The translations under genes and the position numbers were made by a program. DNA of 64,000 bases from Deltaproteobacteria bacterium (GTDB lineage: Bacteria > Myxococcota > Kuafuiibacteriia > Kuafuiibacteriales > Kuafuiibacteriaceae), in the NCBI GenBank assembly GCA_016713425.1, contig JADJPE010000005.1, forward strand, positions 3,038,001 to 3,102,000, in the 5' to 3' direction. The first letter of the stretch is position 1; the number at the start of each line of letters is the position of its first letter. Below, one piece after another: positions 17,700-27,260 of this stretch. Below the pieces are notes generated by a model. The model was given only the letters and a program-made list of their open reading frames with translations, had not been told where the DNA came from and did not search any database.

Positions 17700-18082
17700 C
17701 CGAGGTCCGACGTTATGTCAAAACCATCAGACTAAACCCATGAAATGACGTCATAAATAGACATCCGATAATGGATCTTATGTCAAGTCAGACATCGAGG
17801 CCCTCGTCTCTTTCTATATCAGCGCGGGTCGCGAGGCCGCAGTCGGCGCGCTCGACCGCGCCTTTGCCTCTTCGCCGTCGCGTCAACAACGCGGCCGTGC
17901 CGACAGCGTCGCCCGCCCGTTCTGGGGTCGCACTCAACCCAAGTCGAGCACCGAAAAGCTCAGGCGCGGTGCATGTGCGAGATACGTCCACCGACTGCTC
18001 AGGCGTATCGTCCTACCACAGGCTCGGTGCCGCGCCAGCGCTGCATATAATCCGACTCAGCACGACGACAATAATTCCGGGC
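17700..18082 (+). promoter_or_regulatory. Intergenic region upstream of the HD gene
   Basis: The region holds several short related words: TTATGTCA (17713), the palindrome TGACGTCA (17746-17753), AGACAT (17759), TTATGTCAA (17778) and AGACAT (17790). The density of TGTCA/TGACA half sites suggests an operator region. In-frame codons extend the HD gene upstream to 17771, but that part is low-complexity and does not resemble the family. Confidence 0.3.
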
Positions 18083-19588
18083 ATGACCAAAGAGATGCGC
18101 ATCCGAGACGCGATCCATGGCGATATCAGACTGCCAGTTGAGCTGCAGTCCGTGGTCAAATCGAAGTACTTCCAAAGGCTAAGGCGGATAAAGCAGAACG
18201 GCCTTCTCTACTTGGTCTTTCCAGGCATGCAGCACACTCGGTTCGAGCATTCCGTTGGTGCGGCGCATCTAGCAGGGCGAAGGTATCAGTCGCTGGTATC
18301 GGTCATGAGCAATGGACACCTGAAGTTCTTCGAGGAAGTCGAGAAGATGCGCGGCGAAGACAACCTCGTTCTGGAACTCCAGGAGACTCACCGACTGATG
18401 AAGTCTCTAAGTGCAACACGAGAGCTCGATAGGGCCTGGGGTCTGCGCGTGATGCTTGCTGGCCTTTGCCACGACATTGGTCACGGTCCCTTCTCGCATG
18501 TCTTTGAGGAACTAGGCCTTCTCAAGAGAAGTGACTTTCTCGGTGGAGCCCGTATCAACGACGAACTCGTGCGAGGGTTCTGGGACAAATCAAACAAAGG
18601 CCTTACGCACGAGGATATAACGCTGGTGTACCTGGATCAGATTTTTCATGATCCAAGCGTAAAGTTGTCCCCAATCAAGAGCCCGATCGACTTGGCCCTG
18701 GTGTGCGCTCTGATCCACAAGGACTTCAGAGAGTACTATCTTAGTCGCAAGCCGCTGCCACTCGATGATGAAGCCAAGATTTTGATGTTGCTTGCACCGA
18801 TTGTTAGTGGGCTTTTCGACGTAGACCGGTGCGATTACCTTCTGCGCGATTCTCAAATGGCTGGGGTTACGTACGGAAAAATCGATTTGCCCCGCCTAAC
18901 AGACGAGGTTCATACATGTCTCGCAACGAGCTACGGAAAGGCCAGCGTAGTAGCGTTAACTCGGCCACGCAACGTACATCTACTTGACCACTTCCTTGTC
19001 TCCCTCTTCGAGATGTACACGCAGTTGTACATGCACCACGCCAACCTGCGGCTTCAACATGAGCTGCACATGGCAATCCAGTCCGAGCCTTCACTTGCGG
19101 ACGGAGTGGACTTCGGCTGGCATGTAGAGGCTGGCGACGATTCCATGGTGCAGGGACTGCACAGTGCATTGAGAAGCGTCGTCCGCGACAGCTTCTCTCG
19201 CAGGAACAGGGACGACGCCAAGGTGACCCGCCAAATTCTGAAGGCGCCGTCTTCGCTTCGGGCTAGAATGCAGAATGAGGGTTGGACGTTCCTTCCAGTC
19301 AAGCCAAGGGGCATGGTGAAGGATTGTCAGCCAGTCTTTCTAGTCGAGCACTTGGGCACAGACAGCCTAGATGCCTGCAATGGCCTATGCGTCGATGATC
19401 GGGTGAGGGTGGTCAGCTGGAAGGTTGCGTCGCTGGTCGCCGCGAAGCTCGAAGGCGTCGAACACGACTCCGAGCTCTGGTGGCGGAACACCAAGTTCAC
19501 CAAGGCGCTCGACGAGGCGAAGCAAGAGATCGCGAATGAGGTCTCTAACCAAGTCGAGGCTCAAGCTGGGGTTCCGGAGGCTGGGTGA
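18083..19588 (+). CDS. HD-domain phosphohydrolase, SAMHD1/dNTPase-like
   Basis: A 501-residue protein begins with the ATG at 18083 (MTKEMRIRDAIHGDIRLP, the normal start of this family). The metal-binding residues are visible: His51 or His56 in HTRFEHSVGAAH, His130-Asp131 in CHDIGHGPFSH and Asp246/Asp248 in FDVDRCDYLLRDS. The order H...HD...D and the DVDxxDYxxRD motif are those of SAMHD1-type dNTP triphosphohydrolases, which degrade dNTPs and can restrict viruses and phages. No SAM domain is present. It is transcribed away from the nucleotidyltransferase-XRE-Abi cluster and may share its regulation. Confidence 0.9.
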   Translation: MTKEMRIRDAIHGDIRLPVELQSVVKSKYFQRLRRIKQNGLLYLVFPGMQHTRFEHSVGAAHLAGRRYQSLVSVMSNGHLKFFEEVEKMRGEDNLVLELQETHRLMKSLSATRELDRAWGLRVMLAGLCHDIGHGPFSHVFEELGLLKRSDFLGGARINDELVRGFWDKSNKGLTHEDITLVYLDQIFHDPSVKLSPIKSPIDLALVCALIHKDFREYYLSRKPLPLDDEAKILMLLAPIVSGLFDVDRCDYLLRDSQMAGVTYGKIDLPRLTDEVHTCLATSYGKASVVALTRPRNVHLLDHFLVSLFEMYTQLYMHHANLRLQHELHMAIQSEPSLADGVDFGWHVEAGDDSMVQGLHSALRSVVRDSFSRRNRDDAKVTRQILKAPSSLRARMQNEGWTFLPVKPRGMVKDCQPVFLVEHLGTDSLDACNGLCVDDRVRVVSWKVASLVAAKLEGVEHDSELWWRNTKFTKALDEAKQEIANEVSNQVEAQAGVPEAG

Positions 19589-19591
19589 GGA

Positions 19592-19825
19592 TCCGGCGTT
19601 TTCAACGATGGCTTGTAGCTGGCGACAATAGAGTCTCGCCTGGAAGCGCTGGTTGTAGTTCGCGAAGAGACCAACGCGATGGTCAAGGGAGCAGGCAAGC
19701 TCGAGACAGCTCAAGAAGCGTCCGTATGACGGTCGGGGCCAGATGAGCTCGCTCATTTCGAGGTAGCGATCCATCTGTCGAGCGGCGTCGATCAGCTCAA
19801 TCGTTTCTTTTCTCAACGTCGGCAT
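19592..19825 (-). CDS. Hypothetical protein, uncertain
   Basis: A minus-strand frame from 19825 encodes about 75 residues with plausible composition (KETIELIDAARQMDRYLEMS) before it enters the antisense of the HD gene, where it continues to 19385. Only the non-overlapping part looks like protein. It may be a decayed gene or a small partner of the HD protein. No domain is recognised. Confidence 0.3.
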
Positions 19826-20007
19826 CCATTATCGGGATCGGTGGTAGGAAGGTTGTTCCCCTATGCGTATGTGACCGACAATAGGACGATCGACGAGCCT
19901 ACGGGTTTTCAGGCGCCAACGAGGACTTCGCCGTAGAGGTGAGCGTCCGGTCTGGCGCCGGGAAAAGCTGAGATCCTAGGTGGGGAGACGGACGATGATC
20001 CCGGTCC

Positions 20008-20217
20008 ATGACTTCGAAAAAGAAGAAAGCGACGACTCATGACCGTTGGTCGGAGACAAATGCACGCTCGGTGCTGGTGGCGCTGCAGCGAAGTGGTCAG
20101 TCGGTGGCCGCATTCGCGCGGTCGCGAGGTGTGACTGCGCAGCGTATCTACTGGTGGCGACAACGGCTCGGGCCGACGGGAGGCCGGGCGGCGGTCCCGA
20201 CCTTTCTCGGCGCCTGA
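20008..20217 (+). CDS. tnpA: IS66 accessory protein TnpA
   Basis: A 69-residue basic protein with the IS66 TnpA pattern: short lysine-rich start, then a helix-turn-helix in QSVAAFARSRGVTAQRIYWW ending in RQRL. It may bind the IS ends, but its partner genes are lost. A close homologue lies at 52105-52347. Confidence 0.8.
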   Translation: MTSKKKKATTHDRWSETNARSVLVALQRSGQSVAAFARSRGVTAQRIYWWRQRLGPTGGRAAVPTFLGA

Positions 20218-20299
20218 CCGGACGCTCACTGGAGCGTCGTGCTGCTCCACGTGGTCGGCGTGGCCTGCCCACGTGGTGGGGCGGTGCAGCTGCGCGTCG

Positions 20300-20651
20300 A
20301 GCGTTCCTCGCAGATCCGCGCCTGAAGTTGCACAACAACGACTCGGAGCGCGAGCTGCGATCGTTGAAGAAAGGGCTCGACAACTGGATGCACTTTGAGA
20401 CCAAGGCGGGGCTCGAGGTCTACACCGTGTACCGCTCGTTGATCGCATCCTGCGCGCTGCATCGACTCAATCCGTATGACTACCTCGAGGAGGTCCTTCG
20501 ACTGGTTCGGCATTGGCCGGCCGATCGGTTCGTCGAGCTGGCTCCAAAGCACTGGCTCACAACGCGGGCCGGCCTCGACGAACGACTTCGCAGAGTCATC
20601 CATCCTCCCTGGCGGCGACCCGACCCGGGTCCCATCATCAACGCTGCATAG
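20300..20651 (+). pseudogene. IS66 transposase TnpC, C-terminal remnant
   Basis: About 115 residues match the DDE_Tnp_IS66 C-terminal region: LHNNDSERELRSLKKGLDNW with the catalytic Glu context NNDSERE, then YRSLIASCALHRLNPYDYLEEVL. The N-terminal 350 or more residues are absent. No start codon is appropriate; the frame simply opens after the deletion. Confidence 0.85.
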
Positions 20652-20653
20652 TT

Positions 20654-21058
20654 TCATTCATCGGGCATCGACGCGCGCAGCTCAGCGATGAGCCTGCGCG
20701 CTTCCTCGTGCCGCGCAGCAATAACCACATCGAGCATGGCCTGAATCACGGGATGGAGCGCGTCGTCGACGAACGCGTGTGTTGCCGTGATGGTCAGGAG
20801 GCGCTGGCGCGGCTTCCTGTGGAGCCCGGCCCCGTAGCGTTCGCAGAGCTCGGCCACGACATGTTGGAGCTCCGGCTCTGGGATCGAGATCTGCGCTTCG
20901 ATCAGTGGTGCCGACCGACTGCACCGCAGCCCGAACGCCCGAAGAGTGCGGACGGCTTCTGGCGTCGTGAGACCCGCCGCTTCGCGGTTGCTGATGCGCG
21001 CTGCGACCTCGATCTCGGCTTGGAGTATCTTGGACGGGATTTCGTTCGAGCCGGCCAC
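20654..21058 (-). CDS. Hypothetical protein
   Basis: A 134-residue protein with GTG start at 21058. It is mostly helical (EAVRTLRAFGLRCS, ALHPVIQAMLDVVIAARHEEARRLIAELRASM) with a central strand region. It is not recognised. The stop lies next to the end of the IS66 remnant. The 5' flank of this gene is the sequence with which the 5.6-kb repeat begins (21110), so the duplicated block may have picked up the upstream region of this gene. Confidence 0.55.
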   Translation of the reverse strand: MAGSNEIPSKILQAEIEVAARISNREAAGLTTPEAVRTLRAFGLRCSRSAPLIEAQISIPEPELQHVVAELCERYGAGLHRKPRQRLLTITATHAFVDDALHPVIQAMLDVVIAARHEEARRLIAELRASMPDE

Positions 21059-21214
21059 CGAGCGAGGTTGCCGCGGAGCGCGTCCGACGTCGATGCTCCA
21101 TGCGTGCCCCGAGCGTAGACCTGGCCATCGCGTCAGAGGTCAGGAAGGTGCCGCGCCCACGAAACCGGGGTCGCTGCCACGAACCGCGCTGGATGTCATG
21201 CGCCACGAGCGAAC

Positions 21215-22535
21215 GTGGCGGACCGGTCAGTTACGGAATACAAACCACGAAAACCGGAGGCGGGAATCCTGCATCGCCTCGTCTCGACCCACTTTGACGA
21301 GTTTGTCGAAAGCTTTGAGGACCCCGATTGCCCTGAGTCCGGGTTGCCGACATTCGTCCGTAAAGAGTTTGAACGATTCCTCGACTGCGGGATCTTGGAA
21401 CGCGGGTTCGTCCTTCTTTTCTGCGACCGATGCCAGCGTGAGCATGCTGTGGCCTTTTCGTGCAAGGGGCGGGCGATTTGTCCGAGCTGCGGTGCACGAC
21501 GGATGCAGGAGACGGCGGCCCATCTCGTCGATGGCGTGCTGCCCGATGTCGCGCTGCGGCAATACGTGCTGAGCCCGCCGTTCGAACTGCGCGGTCTTCT
21601 CGCGTGCAAACGACAGGTCTTGGCGAAGATGGTGAGCTTCTTCGTTCGGGCGATCTTTGAGCAACTGACCGGCTGGGCTCGATGCCAGGATCTCCCAGAA
21701 CCGAAATGCGGCGCCGTCACCTTCATTCAGCGATTCACGAAGACCCTGAACATCTCACCCCATCTTCACGTGCTCGTTCTCGACGGAGTCTTCGCGAACG
21801 AAGAAGAGGGTCCCCGATTCGTCGAATGCCCAGCCCCAACGAATCGAGACCTTCTCTCGTTGGCTCAAAGCGTTTTCAAGAAGATGGAGAAATTTCTCGC
21901 GAAGAGCGGATATCTCCGAAGCGAGTCGGACGCTCTTGAGGAAGCATCGCTGACACCATTGGAGCGCTGGTATGTGCGCGGCCTCGCGGAGCCATCGATG
22001 CTCTCGCCAAGTCGCATCGTGGACGTCAAGTCCACGGCAAGCAAGGCTCTGCCTATATGCGGCCCGTCCGCCTTTCGCCGAAGGTCAACTTCGCATGACC
22101 GATGATGGCCGAGTTCGGCTGACGCTTCGTCGTCCAGCGAAGAACGGCCAGGGTGCGATCGTTCTATCACCGGTTCAGTTTCTGAGGCGCCTCGCGTGGC
22201 TCGTTCCTCCCCCGGCGCAGCATCAGGTTCGCTATGCGGGAGTTCTGGCCTCGGCCTCGAAAGTGCGGCGCGCGATTGTCCCAAGGCCCGCACCGGTTCT
22301 TCAGCTCGCCTTCCCGATCGAGAACATGAGGCCTCGGGTTCAGAAACATCGCATGTCGTGGGCCAAACTGTTGGCCCGCGTCTATTCGATTGATGGAGAG
22401 CGCTGCTTGAGCTGTGGCGGCCCACTTAGGCCGATCGGTGCGGTGACTGAATCGAGTCACGTCGCGCAGACTCTCGGTCGGATGCGACGGCAGCGATGCG
22501 CTCGAGATCCCCCTCAGCTCGCCCTCGATCTCTGA
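21215..22535 (+). pseudogene. IS91-family transposase, broken (copy E)
   Basis: Residues 1-270 (zinc-binding region, HLH motif) read openly from 21215. At the internal deletion (about 22043) the frame changes and the remaining C-terminal part reads in another frame to about 22535. The C-terminal LCLYAARPP region is thus out of frame. Not functional as annotated. Confidence 0.85.
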
Positions 22536-22806
22536 TCGACTCTACAAACCAACCCAAGGTCCCACGCTCCGGGCCTCGGCGCTTCTTGTCCGCGCGGTCG
22601 CACTGCTCGTCCGCTGGGGAGAGGTACGTCTGAACGCTGCGCGCAGGCTACGGAACTCAACGGCAGTCCCGTCTTGTGGCGTTCCAAACCGGCCAGACTG
22701 CGCGCAACATGTGACTCGTCGCACACCTGCGTCGGTTCTCCGACTGCTCCGGGCATGGTATCGACGACGCATAGTGAGTCGAAGCCGATTGATTGCCCTA
22801 TCGGCC
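21229..22806 (+). mobile_element. IS91-like element copy E, 5'-truncated
   Basis: Duplicate of copy A with the same 5' truncation and the same 70-bp internal deletion. The 3' hairpin is at 22784-22805. The transposase N-terminal frame is open from 21215 to 22105, since the extra T of copy A is absent. Confidence 0.9.
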
Positions 22807-22928
22807 GCAAACCGTGACCAAGTCGAACAGCCTCGAGATTGGGGCGGGGTCTCCCAACTGGCCACATTTGGCGAAGAGCTTGTCCCGTACCAGGCCACAT
22901 GTCGAAGCCGATTGATGTCCTATCGGCC
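22807..22928 (+). mobile_element. Relic 3' end of second IS91-like element (duplicate)
   Basis: Identical to 1697-1818, with the variant hairpin (9-nt loop) at 22907-22927. Confidence 0.5.
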
Positions 22929-23071
22929 TGAAATAAACGCGGTTGTGGGGGCCCAATGAGGTGCACGATCCGAGTCTCGAAGCGCTGCGAACCGTCGCAC
23001 CGGGTCCTTCTCGACCGGCTGCAGGACCTCGGTCGCCGGCGACGGAGCCTCCGATTCCCGAGAGCCTCTCG

Positions 23072-24181
23072 CTACTCCTCGTGCGGGGGCGTGGTTGAAT
23101 CCGCGGCAGCCTCGAGAACGCACTGCTGCTCCACACAGGCAACCGAACCTTCGGTGCTCAAACCGGCTCGCCATGCTTGGTTTGCCGTGGAAAAACAGTC
23201 CCAGTCATACCTGCATGAGCCGAGCACAACGCACGTCCCGAGCTCCTCTTCGAAGTCGGAAAGACCACCGCAGTACAGGCCCTCGCCGCAAAACGCGTAG
23301 ATGCCGAAGCCACACGCGCCGCCCTCAGCGAGCGTGGTTGAATCCGCAGCAGCCTCGAGAACGCACTGCTGCTCCACACAGGCAACCGAGCCTTCGGTGC
23401 TCAATCCGGCTCGCCATGCTTGGTTTGCCGTGGAAAAACAGTCCCAGTCATACCTGCATGAGCCGAGCACAACGCACGTCCCGGGCTCCTCTTCGAAGTC
23501 GGAAAGACCACCGCAGTACAGGCCCTCGCCACAAAACGCGTAGATGCCGAAGCCACACGCGTCGCCCTCAGCGAGCGTGGTTGAATCCGCAGCAGCCTCG
23601 AGAACGCACTGCTGCTCCACACAGGCAACCGAACCTTCGGTGCTCAAACCGGCTCGCCATGCTTGGTTTGCCGTGGAAAAACAGTCCCAGTCATACCTGC
23701 ATGAGCCGAGCACAACGCACGTCCCGGGCTCCTCTTCGAAGTCGGAAAGACCACCGCAGTATAGGCCCTCGCCACAAAACGCGTAGATGCCGAAGCCACA
23801 CGCGTCGCCCTCAGCGAGCGTGGTTGAATCCGCAGCAGCCTCGAGAACGCACTGCTGCTCCACACAGGCAACCGAGCCTTCGGTGCTCAATCCGGCTCGC
23901 CATGCTTGGTTTGCCGGATGAGCACAGTCGTCTGACGAGAAGCATCCACCCAAAACTATGCATGTTCCTGATTCTTCGGTGTCGTCAGTCAAGCCCGCGC
24001 AAAAAGCTCCCGGCTCGCAGGTGTCGGCGGACGGAGCTCCGCACACGCCACCGACACTGACACGGACCAACGAGGCGAAAGTGTCCTCCACGTCTTGGGG
24101 AGCTTGTCCGCAGGCGGCGACCCCGGCCAGTCCAAGAAGCAAGCAGCCTTGAGCGGCGACGGACGTCGAACTTCTTTTCAT
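23072..24181 (-). CDS. Cysteine-rich repeat lipoprotein (duplicate)
   Basis: Second copy of the gene at 1962-3071, again starting at the ATG in front of the lipoprotein signal. The last complete 81-residue module carries two amino-acid changes relative to the first copy (Asp to Gly in the GDACGFG motif and Pro to Leu in EEEPGTC); both fall in the module encoded at about 23230-23320. All cysteines are kept. The repeat units begin at 23091, 23334, 23577 and 23820. Confidence 0.8.
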   Translation of the reverse strand: MKRSSTSVAAQGCLLLGLAGVAACGQAPQDVEDTFASLVRVSVGGVCGAPSADTCEPGAFCAGLTDDTEESGTCIVLGGCFSSDDCAHPANQAWRAGLSTEGSVACVEQQCVLEAAADSTTLAEGDACGFGIYAFCGEGLYCGGLSDFEEEPGTCVVLGSCRYDWDCFSTANQAWRAGLSTEGSVACVEQQCVLEAAADSTTLAEGDACGFGIYAFCGEGLYCGGLSDFEEEPGTCVVLGSCRYDWDCFSTANQAWRAGLSTEGSVACVEQQCVLEAAADSTTLAEGGACGFGIYAFCGEGLYCGGLSDFEEELGTCVVLGSCRYDWDCFSTANQAWRAGLSTEGSVACVEQQCVLEAAADSTTPPHEE

Positions 24182-24333
24182 GGGTTGCACCAACCATCTT
24201 CCGAATCCTCGGGTCAACAAACTATGTCTCCGTGGGGCCAGTGATCGTATGCCGAAGTCGCGGGAGGCGTGCGCGTTCGCACACGTCTTCGCTGAAGGCC
24301 TACGTGTGACGACGATGAGGCCACGGCGATGCG

Positions 24334-24591
24334 ATGCAGCTCTACCTCTACCTGACGGCTGGAATCAACGTTGCTCAATTCGAACGGGAGAGCTTTGGCT
24401 TGTTCGGTCCAGCGGCAGAGCTGGGCATTGGGTGGAGCGTAGGAAACTTCTTCTTTCTCAACCTTGGCGCAACTGGCGAATACAGCCACCGCTTCAAGGG
24501 CGAAGACGGTGCCTCTTTCGGGCTGCAAGCAGGCGTGGTCGTTCCAGTGATACTTCTCTTTCGCGATCTCGGGTTGGGCCGCATCCATTGA
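24334..24591 (+). pseudogene. Outer-membrane protein fragment (duplicate)
   Basis: Identical to 3224-3481: an 85-residue beta-strand-rich C-terminal piece without a signal peptide. Confidence 0.45.
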
Positions 24592-24628
24592 TGGACATTA
24601 TTGTGCAACCGTTGGGAAGAGTGTGCTC

Positions 24629-24827
24629 ATGGACAGCATCGATTCAACCTGGTTTTCGAAGCATTTGCGGGGACGAGAAGAGCTTGCCGACCTGACTGTC
24701 GTCGAGATCACCCTCGACCGTGTACGGTCCTTGTTGGCCGGCATGCACACGCAGCCGATGATGTCGGCGCTGTCCCTTCGCACCGAAGCCGTCTGGCAGC
24801 GGGCGATCGATGAAGCGCGCGGGGCGT
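24629..24827 (+). pseudogene. Truncated hypothetical protein (duplicate)
   Basis: Identical to 3519-3717, reading into the left end of IS91 copy F. Confidence 0.4.
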
Positions 24828-26696
24828 ACCGGTGCCGAGCACTTCCGCAACCCGGACGATGACCTACGCGGCGGCATCGAGCTCGTTGGGGACGAAACCA
24901 CGCTTGCGAGTCGCAGCCAACGTGGGCATGAGCTTGTCCGTCAGCGCAGCGAGGAAGTCCGAAATTCGACGAAGACACGAACAAACGAGCGCCATTGCCG
25001 AGGCCTTCCGTGACGGCATGAAACGAGCTCATGGCGCGTTGTGTGCGCGCAAGCGGTTTCGGAATACAAACCACGAAAACCGGAGTCGGGAATCCTGCAT
25101 CGCCTCGTCTCGACCCACTTTGACGAGTTTGTCGAAAGTTTTGAGGACCCAGATTCCCCGAGTCCGGGTTGCCGACATTTGTCCGCAAAGAGTTTGAACG
25201 ATTCCTCGACTGCGGGATCTTGGAACGCGGGTTCGTCCTTCTTTTCTGCGACCGATGCCAGCGTGAGCATGCTGTGGCCTTTTCGTGCAAGGGGCGGGCG
25301 ATTTGTCCGAGCTGCGGTGCACGACGGATGCAGGAGACGGCGGCCCATCTCGTCGATGACGTGCTGCCCGATGTCGCGCTGCGGCAATACGTGCTGAGCC
25401 CGCCGTTCGAACTGCGCGGTCTTCTCGCGTGCAAACGAGAAGTCTTGGCGAAGATGGTGAACTTTTTCGTTCGGGCGATCTTTGAGCAACTGACCGACTG
25501 GGCTCGATGTCAGGGTCTCACAGGACCGAAATGCGGCGCAGTCACCTTCATTCAGCGATTCACGAAGACCCTGAACATCTCACCCCATCTTCATGTGCTC
25601 GTTCTCGACGGAGTCTTTGCGAACGAAGAAGAGGGTCCCCGTTTCGTCGAATGCCCAGCCCCAACGAATCGAGACCTTCTTTCGTTGGCCCAAAGGGTCT
25701 TCAAGAAGATGGAGAAATTTCTCGCGAAGAGCGGATATCTCCGAAGCGAGTCGGACGCTCTTGAGGAAGCATCGCTGACACCCGTGGAGCGCTGGTATGT
25801 GCGGGGCCTCGCGGAGCCATCGATGCTGTCGCCAAGTCGCATCGTGGACGTCAAGTCCACGGCGATCGAGTGTGGTGGATTCAGTGTTCATGCTCAGGTT
25901 CGTGTTGCCCAAGGCGATCGACGAGGACGAGAAAGGCTCTGCCTATATGCGGCCCGTCCGCCTTTCGCCGAAGGTCAACTTCGCATGACCGATGATGGCC
26001 GAGTTCGGCTGACGCTTCGTCGTCCAGCGAAGAACGGCCAGGGTGCGATCGTTCTATCACCGGTTCAGTTTCTGAGGCGCCTCGCGTGGCTCGTTCCTCC
26101 CCGGCGCAGCATCAGGTTCGCTATGCGGGAGTTCTGGCCTCGGCCTCGAAAGTGCGGCGCGCGATTGTCCCAAGGCCCGCACCGGTTCTTCAGCTCGCCT
26201 TCCCGATCGAGAACATGAGGCCTCGGGTTCAGAAACATCGCATGTCGTGGGCCAAACTGTTGGCCCGCGTCTATTCGATTGATGGAGAGCGCTGCTTGAG
26301 CTGTGGCGGCCCACTTAGGCCGATCGGTGCGGTGACTGAATCGAGTCACGTCGCGCAGACTCTCGGTCGGATGCGACGGCAGCGATGCGCTCGAGATCCC
26401 CCTCAGCTCGCCCTCGATCTCTGATCGACTCCACAAACCAACCCAAGGTCCCAAGCTTCGGGGCTCGGTGCTTCTTGTCCGGGCGGTCGCACGGTTCGTC
26501 TGCTGAGGGAGAGGTACGTCTGAACGCTGCGCGCAGGCTACGGAACTCAACGGCAGTCCCGTCTTGTGGCGTTCCAAACCGGCCAGACTGCGCGCAACAT
26601 GTGACTCGTCGCACACCTGCGTCGGTTCTCCGACTGCTCCGGGCATGGTATCGACGACGCATGGTGAGTCGAAGCCGATTGATTGCCCTATCGGCC
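24828..26696 (+). mobile_element. IS91-like element copy F
   Basis: Full-length duplicate of copy B, with the hairpin at 26674-26695. Relative to copy B it has one C fewer near 25157, one C fewer near 26100 and one C more near 26400, which break the transposase frame. Confidence 0.9.
25041..26424 (+). pseudogene. IS91-family transposase, frameshifted (copy F)
   Basis: The reading frame opens at 25041 and is interrupted at a C-run near 25157. From 25169 it runs through the zinc-binding and HLH motifs to 26218, then shifts again at a C-run near 26100. Since copy B is intact and differs only by homopolymer length, either true decay or base-calling error could explain the breaks. Confidence 0.8.
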
Positions 26697-26872
26697 GCGA
26701 GGCTTTCGATTTCGACCCCGAACTCGCGGAGGCTTTCAACAAGCTCACGCCTGGCCGCAAGAAAAGCTACGTGATCAACCTGAACTCCGCGAAGAAGCCA
26801 GAGACGCGCGTCGCTCGAATCGCTAAGTTTCGGGAAAAGATCCTCTCCGGCAAAGGTGCGATGGAACGCTGA
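26697..26872 (+). pseudogene. YdeI/OmdA-like protein, C-terminal fragment
   Basis: Directly after the IS91 hairpin a frame reads 57 residues to the stop at 26872: DPELAEAFNKLTPGRKKSYV then a conserved-type ARIAKFREKILSGKG ending. This matches the C-terminal OmdA (PF13376) region of YdeI/OmpD-associated proteins. The N-terminal two-thirds are missing, so the insertion, or an associated deletion, removed the 5' part. Confidence 0.75.
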
Positions 26873-26921
26873 GATCGCTGAGATCGCGGTTCACGCGCCG
26901 CGTCGGCGCGCGGACTTCCGA

Positions 26922-27050
26922 TCACTTCCCGGTAGCCTTGGTCTGCCCCTTGGCCACTTGAGCGGTCTCGCGCTGGCGCTTCTCCTTGTCCTGCTCTTCG
27001 CGCTTCTGCTTTGTCTGACGGGTTTTCTGTTTCGGAGATTTGTCGCCCAC
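26922..27050 (-). CDS. Small basic protein
   Basis: A 42-residue, lysine- and glutamine-rich peptide that begins MGDKSPKQKTRQTKQKRE with a GTG start at 27050. A strong ribosome-binding sequence AGGAGG lies at 27062-27057, a good distance from the start. Short proteins beginning MGDKSPKxK recur in diverse bacteria including Myxococcota. They are intrinsically disordered and of unknown function. The gene is intact and stands alone. Confidence 0.75.
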   Translation of the reverse strand: MGDKSPKQKTRQTKQKREEQDKEKRQRETAQVAKGQTKATGK

Positions 27051-27260
27051 GGTTGCCTCCTACTTGGGGAACGAACCTTGAAGTGGCGCGTCGCCGAAGT
27101 TGCACTTCGCAACATGCGCCACTTCCCGGGGGTGCGCAAGGTCCATTTCGCAGAGGAGGCCTCACCGAGAAGCGGCGCTGCGACTCGGCGAAGTCGATGG
27201 CTGCTTGTTCCCGGCTCTGGATCTTGGCTGGAAATTGCGTTGAGTCGGCGGCGGACTGGG

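Larger units (their letters stand above)
19925..20651 (+). mobile_element. IS66-family relic
   Basis: The left part contains an intact tnpA-like gene and the right part the C-terminal end of a tnpC transposase; tnpB and most of tnpC are deleted (junction about 20215-20300). The terminal stretch near 19938-19980 is related to sequences at 52374-52415 and 38890-38930, which suggests three relics of the same IS66 subgroup. Confidence 0.7.
21110..26696. repeat. Right copy of the 5.6-kb direct duplication
   Basis: Same content and order as 1-5587: IS91 copy E, relic IS91 end, cysteine-rich lipoprotein, outer-membrane fragment, truncated hypothetical gene and IS91 copy F. It ends exactly at the hairpin of copy F (26674-26696). 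The region left of 21110 (IS66 relic and hypothetical gene) cannot be compared because the first copy begins at the window edge. Confidence 0.95.
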
